From: Bagarius yarrelli
Taxonomy: Eukaryota > Chordata > Actinopteri > Siluriformes > Sisoridae
Direction: 5' to 3'
DNA: 64,000 nucleotides
Assembly: GCA_005784505.1 (NCBI GenBank)
Contig: VCAZ01000048.1
Span: 1,263,761-1,327,760, forward strand
The notes beneath the pieces are model-generated. The model saw nothing but the letters and a program-made list of their open reading frames with translations, searched no databases and had not been told where the DNA came from. Below, piece after piece: positions 44,371-55,525 of the stretch. Each line of letters opens with the position of its first letter. Within the stretch, counting starts at the first letter, position 1. The translations under genes and the position numbers were made by a program.

Positions 44371-44990
44371 GTTTATTAATTTTTTTTTAATAGTAAAACA
44401 GGCTTGGGGCTTGCATGTGGAACCGTAAGGTGGCGCACTGCTTCCACACAGCCTCGGTGGGGTTGGAGTATGCGTGCACTGCGCATTAATGCGCATATCT
44501 GTTCCAAAACAGCAAAATGCGCTAAGTAAACTGGATCAGGCGTGTTAATCCTACGAAAATAATAAAACATGCAGTGTAAAATTACTTCACTACTACGTTT
44601 AAAGATCACTAGTGAAGGCTGATATAAAAAAAAACATGTAGCTTTGTTCTTTGGCCACGTGCACATCCTGGGAAAGGGAAACCTGCGCCAAACCCCCGAC
44701 ACGGACATACGCAAGTGGAAACGTACAGGAAACGCAGAAGGGCAGACAGTGACCGTCGGTAATGTCGAAACTGGTGCTCGCGTGCGAGTGGAATGCACAT
44801 GGCAGTGTGTAATGGAGAGGATGGAGAGAGTAGCGCGCGCGAATAAGCGGCTCTCCCAGGAATTGAGCTGCAGAACAATCCGCACGCATCTGTTTCCTCC
44901 CGCGAGCACGCGGCGGAAACGGCACGTAAATCGCGCCTGAATAAAAATAGAATCGCGCCTGTTCAAAGCCGATCGAAAGAAAACATCTTT
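44371..44990. promoter_or_regulatory. Isolated CpG-rich island in the gene-free region
   Basis: Clearly CpG-dense DNA (for example GAGTAGCGCGCGCGAATAAG and CGCGAGCACGCGGCGGAAAC at 44640-44960) within AT-rich flanks. It includes a 16-base perfect palindrome TGCGCATTAATGCGCA (44480-44495), made of two NRF1-like half sites, and a CACGTG E-box near 44656. Overlapping minus-strand frames of 133-196 codons look like by-products of CpG richness rather than a protein. It is a candidate non-coding RNA promoter or enhancer hub. Confidence 0.45.
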
Positions 44991-45623
44991 TTTTCCACAC
45001 GCAGAGATTGATTTTTTCTCCTCATATTTGCTTCTAATGGTTAATAAGGCTAAAAGGACTCGTTACAGTTATAAAAGCTGTAAGTTATAATGATTCCTGA
45101 GTTCTAGTGACCTTATTAACATAGTTAGTTACATTAACGTGAGTCCAGGAGTTATGCGCTGAAATATTGTTTTTGTCTTTCTGGAAAAAATCTAAACACT
45201 AAATCAAAAAAAAAAAATTCTGTTCTGAAAGTTTATGGAAACTTGAACAGCTGCAAATGTTTTGATTCGTGAGATTCTTCTCTGCACGGCGCTCCTGCAG
45301 AGCCAAACACCACTGAGATGTTCTCATATCGAGTGCTACAAGCTGCACTTCTCCAAATCTCTGAATGGCAGCTCAGTGGACCAGACAGCAATCTGGCTGA
45401 ATGCTGGGCCTCGTGCCAGGTTCTGCACTGCATATGCAACTCCCTCTCTCTCTTTCTCCCCTTCTGAACCCTTATTAAACATGCAGAACTCAAACTATAA
45501 TAAATATACAGAGAAATAAAAAGATTGACTGCATTCCATTATCACGATTCCATTATCATAATTTACCCTTTATATCAGAGCAGGTCTGCAGAATTGTTGT
45601 GAAGAAATATTTTTAGATATTTT

Positions 45624-45628
<5 letters not shown>

Positions 45629-45690
<62 letters not shown>
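45629..45690. repeat. (TA)n microsatellite
   Basis: Uninterrupted TA tract of about 54 bases, then a short interrupted continuation. Confidence 0.96.
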
Positions 45691-45964
45691 TTAGATTGAA
45701 ATTATGATATACTGTAATATTATAATTAAAATATAATTCATTTATCTTGATTAAATATGGATGAAAGGTGCATTGGTTATTTGTAAAATTAGCTTTAGTA
45801 TTAATTTTTATAAATGTTATGTTTTTTTTATTTATTAGTATTAATTTGATAAATGTGTTATGTTTTTTTATTTATTTATTTATTTTATTTAAATTTAGAG
45901 GCTGTTAATATCATCAGTATAGCTTTGTCTGAGGAGGTTCACCTGCTATTTGAGTAATTGGAGT

Positions 45965-45965
45965 A

Positions 45966-46005
<40 letters not shown>
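45965..46005. repeat. (CA)n microsatellite
   Basis: CA tract of about 40 bases; a second tract of about 24 bases follows at 46133-46156. Confidence 0.95.
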
Positions 46006-46006
<1 letters not shown>

Positions 46007-46132
46007 TTAACATTTGTTATACTGAGGACTTTTCATTAAAACAAAATGGTGATGCTACATGTGCAGCCAACTTCAACTGCAAACAAAGGCTTGTTTTCAA
46101 TAAATACTTACATTTCATTAAAACATTTCTTT

Positions 46133-46156
46133 CACACACACACACACACACACACA
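46133..46156. repeat. (CA)n microsatellite
   Basis: Short CA tract 130 bases after the previous one. Confidence 0.93.
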
Positions 46157-48193
46157 ACTTGTCTTGTGACTTTCAAAAATAATGACCTATCAAAATATTC
46201 ATTTAGGAATTTATTGTCTAGTAAAATCATGTTTATTTCTGAAAAACGAGCAGGGTCATGTGTGCTAAACTCCAAAAAATTTATAAATGCAGCTAGCATG
46301 CATATTATAGTTTGTGCTTATGTGCTGTATTTTGTGGCTGGAGCAGGTAGCCAGGTCCCAGGCGTGTGTGTGGGGTCTTATCAGTGTGTTTGCCTCCACC
46401 TGGACCATGCGTCGTCTGAGCCAGCCTCACTCCCCTAACACCTCTGCACACGACAAACGAGCAGCAAAGTGCTGCTGTGACAGTTTTTTGGGCACCGCGG
46501 CATGCTGATGAAGTCATGAGGATAGGAGAGAAGAGCAGGGCAGGTGTTTCCTGCATCCCCAGGGAAACGGTAACTACACCTGCCCGCCACGGACAGAACA
46601 CATGATGGATCGATGGAGGAGGAACTGACTCAGCAAAGTAGTGGCACTACCCGGGGCTCTGCAGCTCTGGACCAGACTGAAACACGCTGTCATCACACAA
46701 ACAATAACAAGCATTTATCTTTTAGCCAGCCATAGTGGAGGTTATAGCGTGCTATTCTGTGTTGGAGCCACGTGAGACTGTAGTAGGATTAAGGAGCATT
46801 GTTGGTTTAGAAAGTGGATAAACATCACTGACCCACTGAGCTTATATATTATTAAACATTACTCATGTGATAGATTGTATACTCAAATCACATACTGTTG
46901 ATAATGAGCTTCCAAATAGCACAATTAAGAGTATAGGAGAATACAGTTCTGATACAATGCTAGACAAAGGTATCACACACACTCACCAAAACACTAAATA
47001 TTAAGATTGAGAACATAAAAAAATCATTATGTTCTGGAAGTGTCAATGCGATATTTAATATCATGATAGTGATGTGGCTGAAAGGATACAGACCCAGCTT
47101 ATGATGCTCAGGGTGGAGTTTGTTCCAGGGTCAGCCAATTGGCAGCTGTGGGGGTAAAGTCTTTTACTGTGGATTCTCCTTGGTTGCATTGTGATGCAAC
47201 AGAAAATTTTTGTATTATTATGGCTGAATGAGCAAAAATAATAATAATGCCTGGCCTCTTGAAAAAAAAAACCCTTTTGTTGGTGTAACCTTCACTGTAT
47301 GTGTTAAATAAAGTGCATTAATTACTGACCTGAGTTCATACCACTGAAAGATGGGTGCAGTTCATAATACAGACAATAGAGGGCACCTTGTCCTTAAGGG
47401 TGGCACAAACCAGTCTGTTATTCTCTTTTCAACCCTAAAAGGGGGTGGAGGAGGTGATGTGGTGTGGTGTGGTGTGGTATGGAGTGCTGTGCTGTGGGGG
47501 ATGTGAGCTGTGCTACAGGGAGGTATGAAAACAGAGTATCTCTATTATTTGCATACAGCAGGTACGTTCCACATGGAATTAGGAAACTATTTTTCACCCA
47601 TGAAAGCCTTATTATACAGCCTTATTATGCAGGGTCTTCTGTGAAAACCAAGGCCACTATCATGAATATAAGGTAATGCAAACTAAAGTGGACAGACCCA
47701 CAAACTCCTAAGCATCCGACAGTTATAGATGGACTTCAATATAATACTCCAAAAGTTCTGAGGCATATTCAAAATAGAAAAAGCTTATTATCTTATCTAA
47801 AAGTAACACACTCTGAAAGTGTGATAAAAGCTGCTTTGTGTCACTATTGTCTCTATGCTGCATGGCAATAAATCTCACCCGGAAATAATTGTTTACAGTT
47901 GAAATTAATGTAATACACATTTCTCAGCTAATAAATTAGAGCTTTTCTCATTAGCATCTGAATTGATGTCTTCTTTATTCTTTCGTACACACACAAAACA
48001 CATGTGCCTCGTAACCATAAGACAACAAAGAGTAAAAAAAAGCAAAAAAAAGACAAAAGGGACATACTCTATGTAAACCAATGAATATAAAACGGTAATT
48101 CATTGGGATGCAAATGCTGTATTGTAGCATTAAAAATAACAAATGGCTGACTTTCTCATTTATTATCCTTATTGTTCTATGTTTTTGCTTGTG

Positions 48194-48198
<5 letters not shown>

Positions 48199-48222
<24 letters not shown>
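48199..48222. repeat. Poly(T) tract
   Basis: Run of about 24 T. It could be the tail of a retroposed sequence on the minus strand, but no source sequence is recognised beside it. Confidence 0.85.
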
Positions 48223-48228
<6 letters not shown>

Positions 48229-50195
48229 GCACCTAGTTTCAAAGTTGGGTGCTGGCTTGTTTGGCTGATGGTAAGTAACTGTATGAAGAAATGTTTCTTT
48301 CCAGCATCCTTTAATTCTTTACAACTATGTACTCAGCTAAGAATGGCAGAGTGATGCTGATGGAGTCCAGATGGGTTTAACAGGCTTACTGATGATGACC
48401 ATTGCTTTGCACAGATCCATAAAAAAGAGCAGATCTCTGAGGAAAGGTTGTTGGTGGTGGTTATACCTTTAATATATGCATACTGTATATAAAAGTGTAT
48501 GTGTTGGTAATGCTCCCTTATTTTGACCTCTGCTGCTCATCTGCTTAGTATACAACAAAAGCTTTGTCGGAAGCCATGTGCCCACACATCCAGCCCTCTC
48601 TGTTTAAAAAAATATTTGGATTTTTTCTCAGCTTGTAAGCAAAATGGATACGTGGTCTGACATTGGTCCTGGAGCAAGGTGTGTGTGTGTGTGTGCATGT
48701 ATGCATGTGCATGGGACAGAATTGGGTGCGGGTTCCTGGTCCACAGGCGTGTTGACAGATTTAGGGGATGTTGCAAGCCATGCCGGACAGCAGTTGACCG
48801 TATTGCGGATACGTGTGACATGTAGCGCTCCCTTGGTGTCACAGAGTGATGACATCCTCCCTTTAATGAGCAAAGTTAGCATGACTGTATCAGAGTTACA
48901 CAAAGCTTTAAATCAGCAGACATCACCTGGCCACTCAAAGAGGAAGGATTATGTAATGAGTGGGCATGGGTGGCCTCTGGAAACGGAAAAGGGTGCACTA
49001 CAGTCAGTTTGTAGTCCATTTGTCTTTAAAAAGAGGCCTCTAAACCCACATGCTATTTTCAGTGACTCTGCAGATAATCACCAGACCACATCACACTTTT
49101 ATTATACTATAGAGCTGCTGCAGTTTCACACATATGTACATAAAACTATACTGTCATTATCGATCTGCTAAAATGTGGAAGAAAATATGTGAAAAATATG
49201 TATATGAAATATATTTCCAACATTTTCATAAGGAAGAGCTTCTCTGTCTCGAACCCATCTGTTTGACATTTACTGCAAATTCAGCTTTTTGGCTTTGCAC
49301 TTGACTTTTAAGTACTAACCCATGCGGTTAAGGTTTTCAAATATGCATGTCTGTGACTGTCACGCACTTGCACTGGAGCGGCTTTATAGCAAAAATGCTC
49401 TGCAAACCAACTCTAATCACACGCACCACATTTACCATAAGGAGTTATAAACATTTCAAGCACCACTGATGAAAATAGCGGCGTTACACATACACTGTGT
49501 TACTAACAGTGTTTTTCAGTAATGAGTAAAAAATAAATTCCTTTTTTCCCCAGCACCATTACAGTTACAATAAAATGCGGCGTTACTATTTTAATATTTA
49601 ATAGTATCATTGAACTCACTAAAGGAGTTTTGATCATACTAAGCTCTCTCACTTGAAAGGTTTTTTTCTCTTGTGTATGTGGGGGGCACACATGATGACT
49701 AATGACGATCCGTGCGTGTGTTGGGGGTGTGTGTGAGATAACCACATAACTGATGTTGATTAGTGTTTGTGTGTGTTCTGGGTGAGAGATAACCACATAA
49801 CTGATAATGACTGGCTTAGGTAAAATTCTATCCAAATAGAGAAGGTGCATGCACAGCGCTGCCAAAATTGCATACTGTGTAAGTATGTACTACATTTAAG
49901 TAAGCAAATACTTACAGACTGTAGAAAAAAGTATGTTCAGCAGGAGTCAGAGTGATGGCGAGTCCAATGAGTTCAAAGTTATCGTTCGCAAACTAGATGT
50001 ATAAACACTTCTTTTTCCTCATTGAGATAAAAGAGAAAACTATTTGTGCAACATGCAATTTATGACCAGGAAGAAAGAGACTCTCTGGGTAGTCTAATCT
50101 AATGAATCACCTCACATTGTCACATACCGCCACATTATTAACATAGTGTAGATTAGTGTACAATGAGCATTCAAAATATTTCACACAATAATTAT

Positions 50196-50305
50196 TCATT
50201 CATTCATTTTCTATACCTGCTTATTCCCTAATTTGGGGTCACGTGGATCTGCTGGAGCCCATCCCAGCCGCCTCTGCAAGGGCGAAGGGCAGGAGGTGGA
50301 CAATA
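50196..50305 (-). mobile_element. LINE-type 3'-end fragment, family A, copy 3
   Basis: CCTAATTTGGGGTCACGTGG, GATCTGCTGGAGCCCATCCC and GGGCGAAGGGCAGGAGG, as at 38150. Short copy. Confidence 0.72.
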
Positions 50306-50983
50306 ATTCATTTCCCTAATTAGTTATTTTTAAAACTCAGTTATAATGAACTCAGTCGCTATTTGTAAAAAATATCTATTAACTATAACTAATTGATTTA
50401 AGGTGATAAATACAGCTCTTTAAAAATATTTGTTTTTCTAAACATTAAGTTACATAACAACAGACAAGCAGCTACAGCCTTACAGTGTTGTTAATATTAA
50501 TTAATTATTTGTTTATAAAACAAATGAGCTAATCCAGTGAATTAGTTTAATTTCTGATTTAAACGTTTTTGATTTAATTATCTTCCACCACATCTAGCTT
50601 TATGTATCACCCACCAAAATACTGATGTAAACTTTATAAATGAACACTATTAATCTTATATCCTTTATATAAAACACAATTTTGATACATAGATCATAAA
50701 TAAATTACCATTTTAATGCATTATTAAATTATTAAATTCATACATTTACACAATCTAGAAATAAGACTACAGAGAGGGGGAGGAGGTTACATGAACGCAG
50801 GAAAGAGAAGAACATGTATACTTTATGCACACTAAAGAAACCAAACCCCCAAATCCCGAAAAGGGAGGCGCAATAATCACTATACCTCCACACCCGCTTG
50901 TTGTTTTGATATGTATATATGGAATTTCATGCTACAAAAAAAACATTTTGCTGATCCTTGCACTTATTCACCCATTGCTACAT

Positions 50984-51014
<31 letters not shown>
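50984..51014. repeat. (CA)n microsatellite
   Basis: CA tract of about 30 bases. Confidence 0.94.
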
Positions 51015-51016
<2 letters not shown>

Positions 51017-51535
51017 GCAGACCCTTTAAGCCCATGCAGTAGAGCAATAGAGTGTGTCTGTATCTCTAGATGGAGCCTCTGGCTGGCATTTGTCCTTAGC
51101 TGTAATGTAATTGTGCTTTACTGCACAGTGCCGTGTAATTGCTGACTAGTCTGTTAACCTTTCAAATCAGCACAGCTGTGCTACTGAAGACTGATAGTGA
51201 AGAGGCACCACACCACACACCCCCACCCAACACGGCCCACCCCCATATATGCACATATATGAACACACACACACACATCAGTGCACAAAGACGAAAAGGA
51301 CCAGCAGTCTTGAAGTCTATTCTAAAATAATTTTTCTTTTTATTAAACATGGGATAAAAGTAATCTGAATTTTTTTTAATTGAACATACTTAAGAAGATA
51401 TATTAGCATTTCAAAAACTAAATTATTTAACCCTTATAATTTATCAATTTGACCACCCATTTTAAAATTACAGCTATCCTGGGAACGAGCGTTTTTAGTT
51501 AATTTAAGATTGTATGGTTTATATTAGCTACCTCC

Positions 51536-51700
51536 AGAATTTAATTGGATTTGTGCTGAACGGAATTTCAAATTATCCTCCTGCATTGCACATGAGCACT
51601 GTGGAAAAAAAAATCATCCTTAATTATTACATTAGCATAGTTTTCTCATAGGCATGTTTACTCATCTGGCATGCAAATATTTAAATACCGTCTATTGCAA
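51536..51700. promoter_or_regulatory. Candidate conserved non-coding element
   Basis: Unique, repeat-free block with homeodomain-type ATTA/TAAT cores (TTAATTGGATTTGTG, CCTTAATTATTACATTAGC) and an octamer-like ATGCAAAT near 51670. It reads like a developmental enhancer, but conservation cannot be tested here. Confidence 0.3.
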
Positions 51701-52639
51701 ATATGGTGTATCTCATCATTGCTCTGTGTGATATTGCTTTGTCACTCACTTGCTCTGTGCTTAGTGTCCCCCACAGCCTTTTCTCCCTGCATGACCCTCA
51801 CACTGTGCACATTAAAAAAAACTCCAAAGGGCTTGGGGAAAGTTGTAATTAGATTTCAAACAACTAAATCAAATTCATTTCAAAGTAAAAAAAAAACATG
51901 CCTGGCTCTCTGTGCTTGTGTGTTCTGCTTAACTCGGTAATCTAACAATGCTGCGGAGGATGGAGGCTGCACAGACTGTTGCTTTTGTAGCTCTGTGTTT
52001 AACCTTGACGAGTCAATATGATACAGACACTATTTGCTTATCTGCCCCTGACACCAGTACTGTACAGCTCACAGCAGGGCAGAATAAATTTTCCATTAAC
52101 ATCACTCACAAATACATTAACCGCGCTCTCCTGCTTTATTGTATAAGCACCCTTTAGACTCACTGATGCTGAGCTAACATAAAATGCGTAATGAAAAATC
52201 GTTTTTGATTGTGTTAAACTTTAACATTTAACACGCCTAACGCTGTGTGGTTAAATTTACATCAATATTTTTGATCGTTTAATTTTGTTAAATTAACATA
52301 AATACCAAACAACTCAACCTTCAGACCAACATAGTGATCCCTTTCATTCATTTATCTTTTGTAACCACATTATTCCGATTAGGGCTGTGGGGAATCTAAA
52401 CTCCATCCAAGCCGAGAAAATATTTGAAAATTGATGCTAGTTCCTTATGTTTTGAATGTACACTGGGGCAAACACATAGACTATGCACCCAGCGCTTGGG
52501 AATGCTAATAAAAAATTTCACCACAGAGCATGCGGTCTCTGGTGTGTGTGTGTTTACACATGTGTCCTGGTGTGCATTGTTTGTGTAGTGCGACACACAA
52601 GGCCAGGCCTTTGCCTGTCTGCAAGCCATCCATGTTGCT

Positions 52640-52880
52640 GAAGGTGAGATGATGTAGAGGCCTGGGAGAAAGTTAATTTCTCTAGATCACTGTGTGCAAC
52701 CTGCAGCCTTAATGGCAGCCGTAATTAATTCTGCTGATGTTAATCACCAGGGCTGGTCCCTACAATTATCAGCCTGCTGCAGATGGGCCGCCGAGCAGAC
52801 ATGAAAAATTAAGAAAATGAATCTGTAATGGGGTGGCAGATCTAATCTACGTCAGAGAAAACAAAGTTAGGAAGAGCGAA
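52640..52880. promoter_or_regulatory. Candidate conserved non-coding element
   Basis: Balanced-composition unique sequence with GTAATTAATTCTGCTGATG (52721-52739), TTAATCACCAGGGC and ACATGAAAAATTAAGAAAAT. Homeodomain sites are spaced between GC-rich segments, with no repeat similarity and no coding frame. This is one of the most enhancer-like stretches in the window. Confidence 0.35.
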
Positions 52881-53329
52881 GAGCTGCCGGAGAATGGGTG
52901 AAAGCCCGCTGCACAAGACAGGTCCTCGGCAGAGCTGAAAAATGTTAGCTTGTCCGAAGTGTTTGGTAATTATGGGCCATTGGATTCCTCCGTTGTTAAT
53001 TTATCACAGGAAGAGAGGTGAGGTGGTTGATATTGGATAGGAAAGAGTAGAAGTTCCATGGTCACATGCAGTAGTGTTAGTGAAAGGTTAATCAGGTTCT
53101 TCTGCTGGTCTGTGTGGCCTGCACAATCAACTTCTAATCAGAGGCTGAAAAGAGAAACCAACAACTGATAACAATAAAGAGACAAAAAAAAAGATGGTAA
53201 AAAAGAGTCATCCTTTGCCCCACCATACACACATACACTTTCACTCAGATGTGTGTGATTAGTACAGTCACCAACACTGATGGGGGAATAACAGAGGCAT
53301 TTTTAGTCAGAGGACAGACCCACCCAGAG

Positions 53330-53530
53330 GACATCTTCCCTGCCAACGTCAAACAACATTACACCAAATACAGCTGATTAATTGGAATCGTGAAGGAAGC
53401 CATTTTTCATGCTGTGGCCTTGGTCAGGCAGCTCAGCTCACTGTCACTGCTGTTTGCTGGCCCTAATTACGCTCTCACCTATTCTCTCTTTAATAAGGCA
53501 AGCCACAGCCGCCTCTGAAATTTGGAGGGT
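53330..53530. promoter_or_regulatory. Candidate conserved non-coding element
   Basis: Unique block with CAGCTGATTAATTGGAATCG, GGCCCTAATTACGCTCTC and CTCTTTAATAAGGCAAG. It combines E-box, homeodomain and HOX-like AT cores. No protein frame is convincing. Confidence 0.33.
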
Positions 53531-55078
53531 TAAGGCGATTCATCATAATCATAGTTTTAAAGCACTGAGAAACTCAACAATAGACTTAGCCCTCTGCCAA
53601 CCACAATATAGCTTAAGTATGTTATGGATGAGGTTTATAATTACTTGTGCTATACTTTCCACTTCCAATAACCGCATGCAATCACGTAAGGTGGAAAAGG
53701 TTATTTCATCATCAAAAAAAAGCAAGCACTAGAATTGATTGCATGCACCAATTCAGAAAATCAGTTATGCAGAAAATAATACCTCCAGGGGGGAAAAAGT
53801 GATTGAAACAAATATTTGATTTTATGTTTTTCTTTTACCCATAGGCTCCCTATAAATTTTTAGTTTTTTCATCACTCTGATACCACTGGTTCCTAATGCT
53901 TTTTACTGAAACGCAACAGTACTTTATAACACTATACATTTAAAAGAAGATAAAAGATCAATGAGTGACCTATGACTTGTCTGTGCTTTGTGCACCAAAA
54001 ACATTCAATAAGTTGAATAATTGCACGTCTCATGGCCAGGTACTCACTGTGTGTATGGGGTCAGTCAATGGCTTGATTACTTCAGCCAAGACCAAGTTTT
54101 TTCCAATAGTCATAGGGGGGTCAACAGCTCGTTTACTGCTAATGACACTCAGGGGAGATGGGCAGCTCTATAGGTGAGAATCAACCCATAATAACAAATG
54201 AGGTGAAGGAGGACACTTATTGTTCTTTTTTTGCCCTGCTAACACAGTCCCATGACCCCAATCCAGGTGTTCCATCACTGTGGCACCACTACAACTACTA
54301 GATCCACCACAGAAACTTTCACTAAAAAACATATACCACATTTTTTGTAGCATAAAAAATTATATAACATGCAATGCACAATATCTTAAAATCTTGATCT
54401 TAAAAAAGATAATCACACCACACATTTTAAACCTTGATTTAGTATCTTTTTGATAAAGCTGACTACATGATTGGTTTAATTTAAGTCTAACACATTATTT
54501 TGGAAAATGCCCTCTTCTGCTCTGCTCCTGGCAACCCTTACCATATTTGCATTTTATTAGCGTGGATTAACATGAGAATGAAAGGTGAGATAAAGAATTA
54601 TGGGAAAATCCAAAAGCTGCAACATCCAGTTAGAATTAATTGAATGTATTCATATGTGATTCATTGAACAATTATGCTTGCTTCCTATGTACGCAGTGCA
54701 ATCATTTAAAATATATTGGTGCTTCTCATCCTTCATGCGCTCACCCCTCCTCCGTATCCCACCCCTTTTGTGCTCTGCCCTGCAACTCACTCTATATCAA
54801 AAATCCGACTAGCCTTTGTGGAGCACAGTGAAGAAGAATCGATGACTGCATTAATTACAGCCATTTGTTACCCAAATAAACACTGGGCTCACACACCTTG
54901 CTGGGCACAGGTTTTGGGATGTTGGTTCCAGGTCTAAAGCCTTGGTGATATTTATCTGTTGCTAATGGCCAAGTAGTCCAATGCTTTAGAGTAAAAATCA
55001 GAGGTAAAGAGGAAAGAAGACATTAGTGTGTACATTGACATGCTGTGTGTGTTAAAGGAGGTTTTGGTTAAGCGTTGT

Positions 55079-55264
55079 AGTGGTGGCTCACGGTTAAGGT
55101 GTTGGACTGCCAACCTGAAGATTGTGGGTTCAATTCCCAGCTTCACCAAGCCACCGCTGCTGGGCCCCTGATCAAGGCCCTTAACCCTCAGTTGTATCAA
55201 TGAGATAAATGTAAGTTGCTCGTAAGAGTCTGGATAAGAGCATCTGCCAAATGCTGTAAATGTT
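55079..55264 (+). mobile_element. tRNA-derived SINE, copy 9
   Basis: Best-preserved plus-strand copy. Head TGGTGGCTCACGGTTAAGG, B box GGGTTCAATTCCC, body GCTGGGCCCCTGATCAAGGC, tail GGATAAGAGCATCTGCCAAA then TGCTGTAAATGT. Confidence 0.92.
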
Positions 55265-55343
55265 GTACAATTGGGTAATAATAATAGCAATTTTTAGGTA
55301 TCCACTAGGATATATATATATATAAATATAACAATTCCTGCAG

Positions 55344-55525
55344 CTACATTTACTGGATGCCCTTATCCAGAGTGACCTACATTTATCTCATTTATACAAG
55401 TGAGCCATTGGGGGTTAAGGGCCTTGCTCAGGGGCCCAATGGTGGTGGCTTGGTGGAGCTGGGAATTGAACTCACAATCTTCAGATTGGTAATCCAACAC
55501 CTTAACCATGAGCCACCATTCCCCT
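55344..55525 (-). mobile_element. tRNA-derived SINE, copy 10
   Basis: Opposite orientation to copy 9 and only 80 bases away. Body GGGCCTTGCTCAGGGGCCCA, head ending TAACCATGAGCCACCATTCC. Confidence 0.9.

Larger units (their letters stand above)
44991..51500. other. Gene-free region with microsatellites
   Basis: No supported gene. It contains a long TA repeat, three CA repeats, a GTGGT-type simple repeat (47457-47480), a T-tract (48199-48222), a tandemly duplicated segment of about 55 bases (45797-45887), and a LINE fragment (50196). Moderately GC-rich unique stretches at 46330-46640 and 48640-48960 carry no recognisable exon. Confidence 0.65.

Noticed and set aside
44404..44420. CTCF-like motif around AAGGTGGCGC
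   Set aside because: Three mismatches in the core.
44376..44966. 196-codon minus-strand frame (with 133- and 89-codon overlaps)
   Set aside because: CpG-rich DNA is poor in stop codons. Composition is not protein-like, several frames are open at once, and no domain is recognised.
47373..47386. CTCF-like motif ACAATAGAGGGCAC
   Set aside because: Two departures from the core; expected by chance in 64 kb.
48644..49171. 175-codon plus-strand frame
   Set aside because: Begins in a GT-repeat region (VCVCACMHVH), no domain or splice support, and overlapped by frames on the other strand.
55079..55264. tRNA gene
   Set aside because: A- and B-box-like motifs are present, but the sequence recurs as a dispersed unit of about 180 bases with a common tail, so it is a SINE head and not a functional tRNA.
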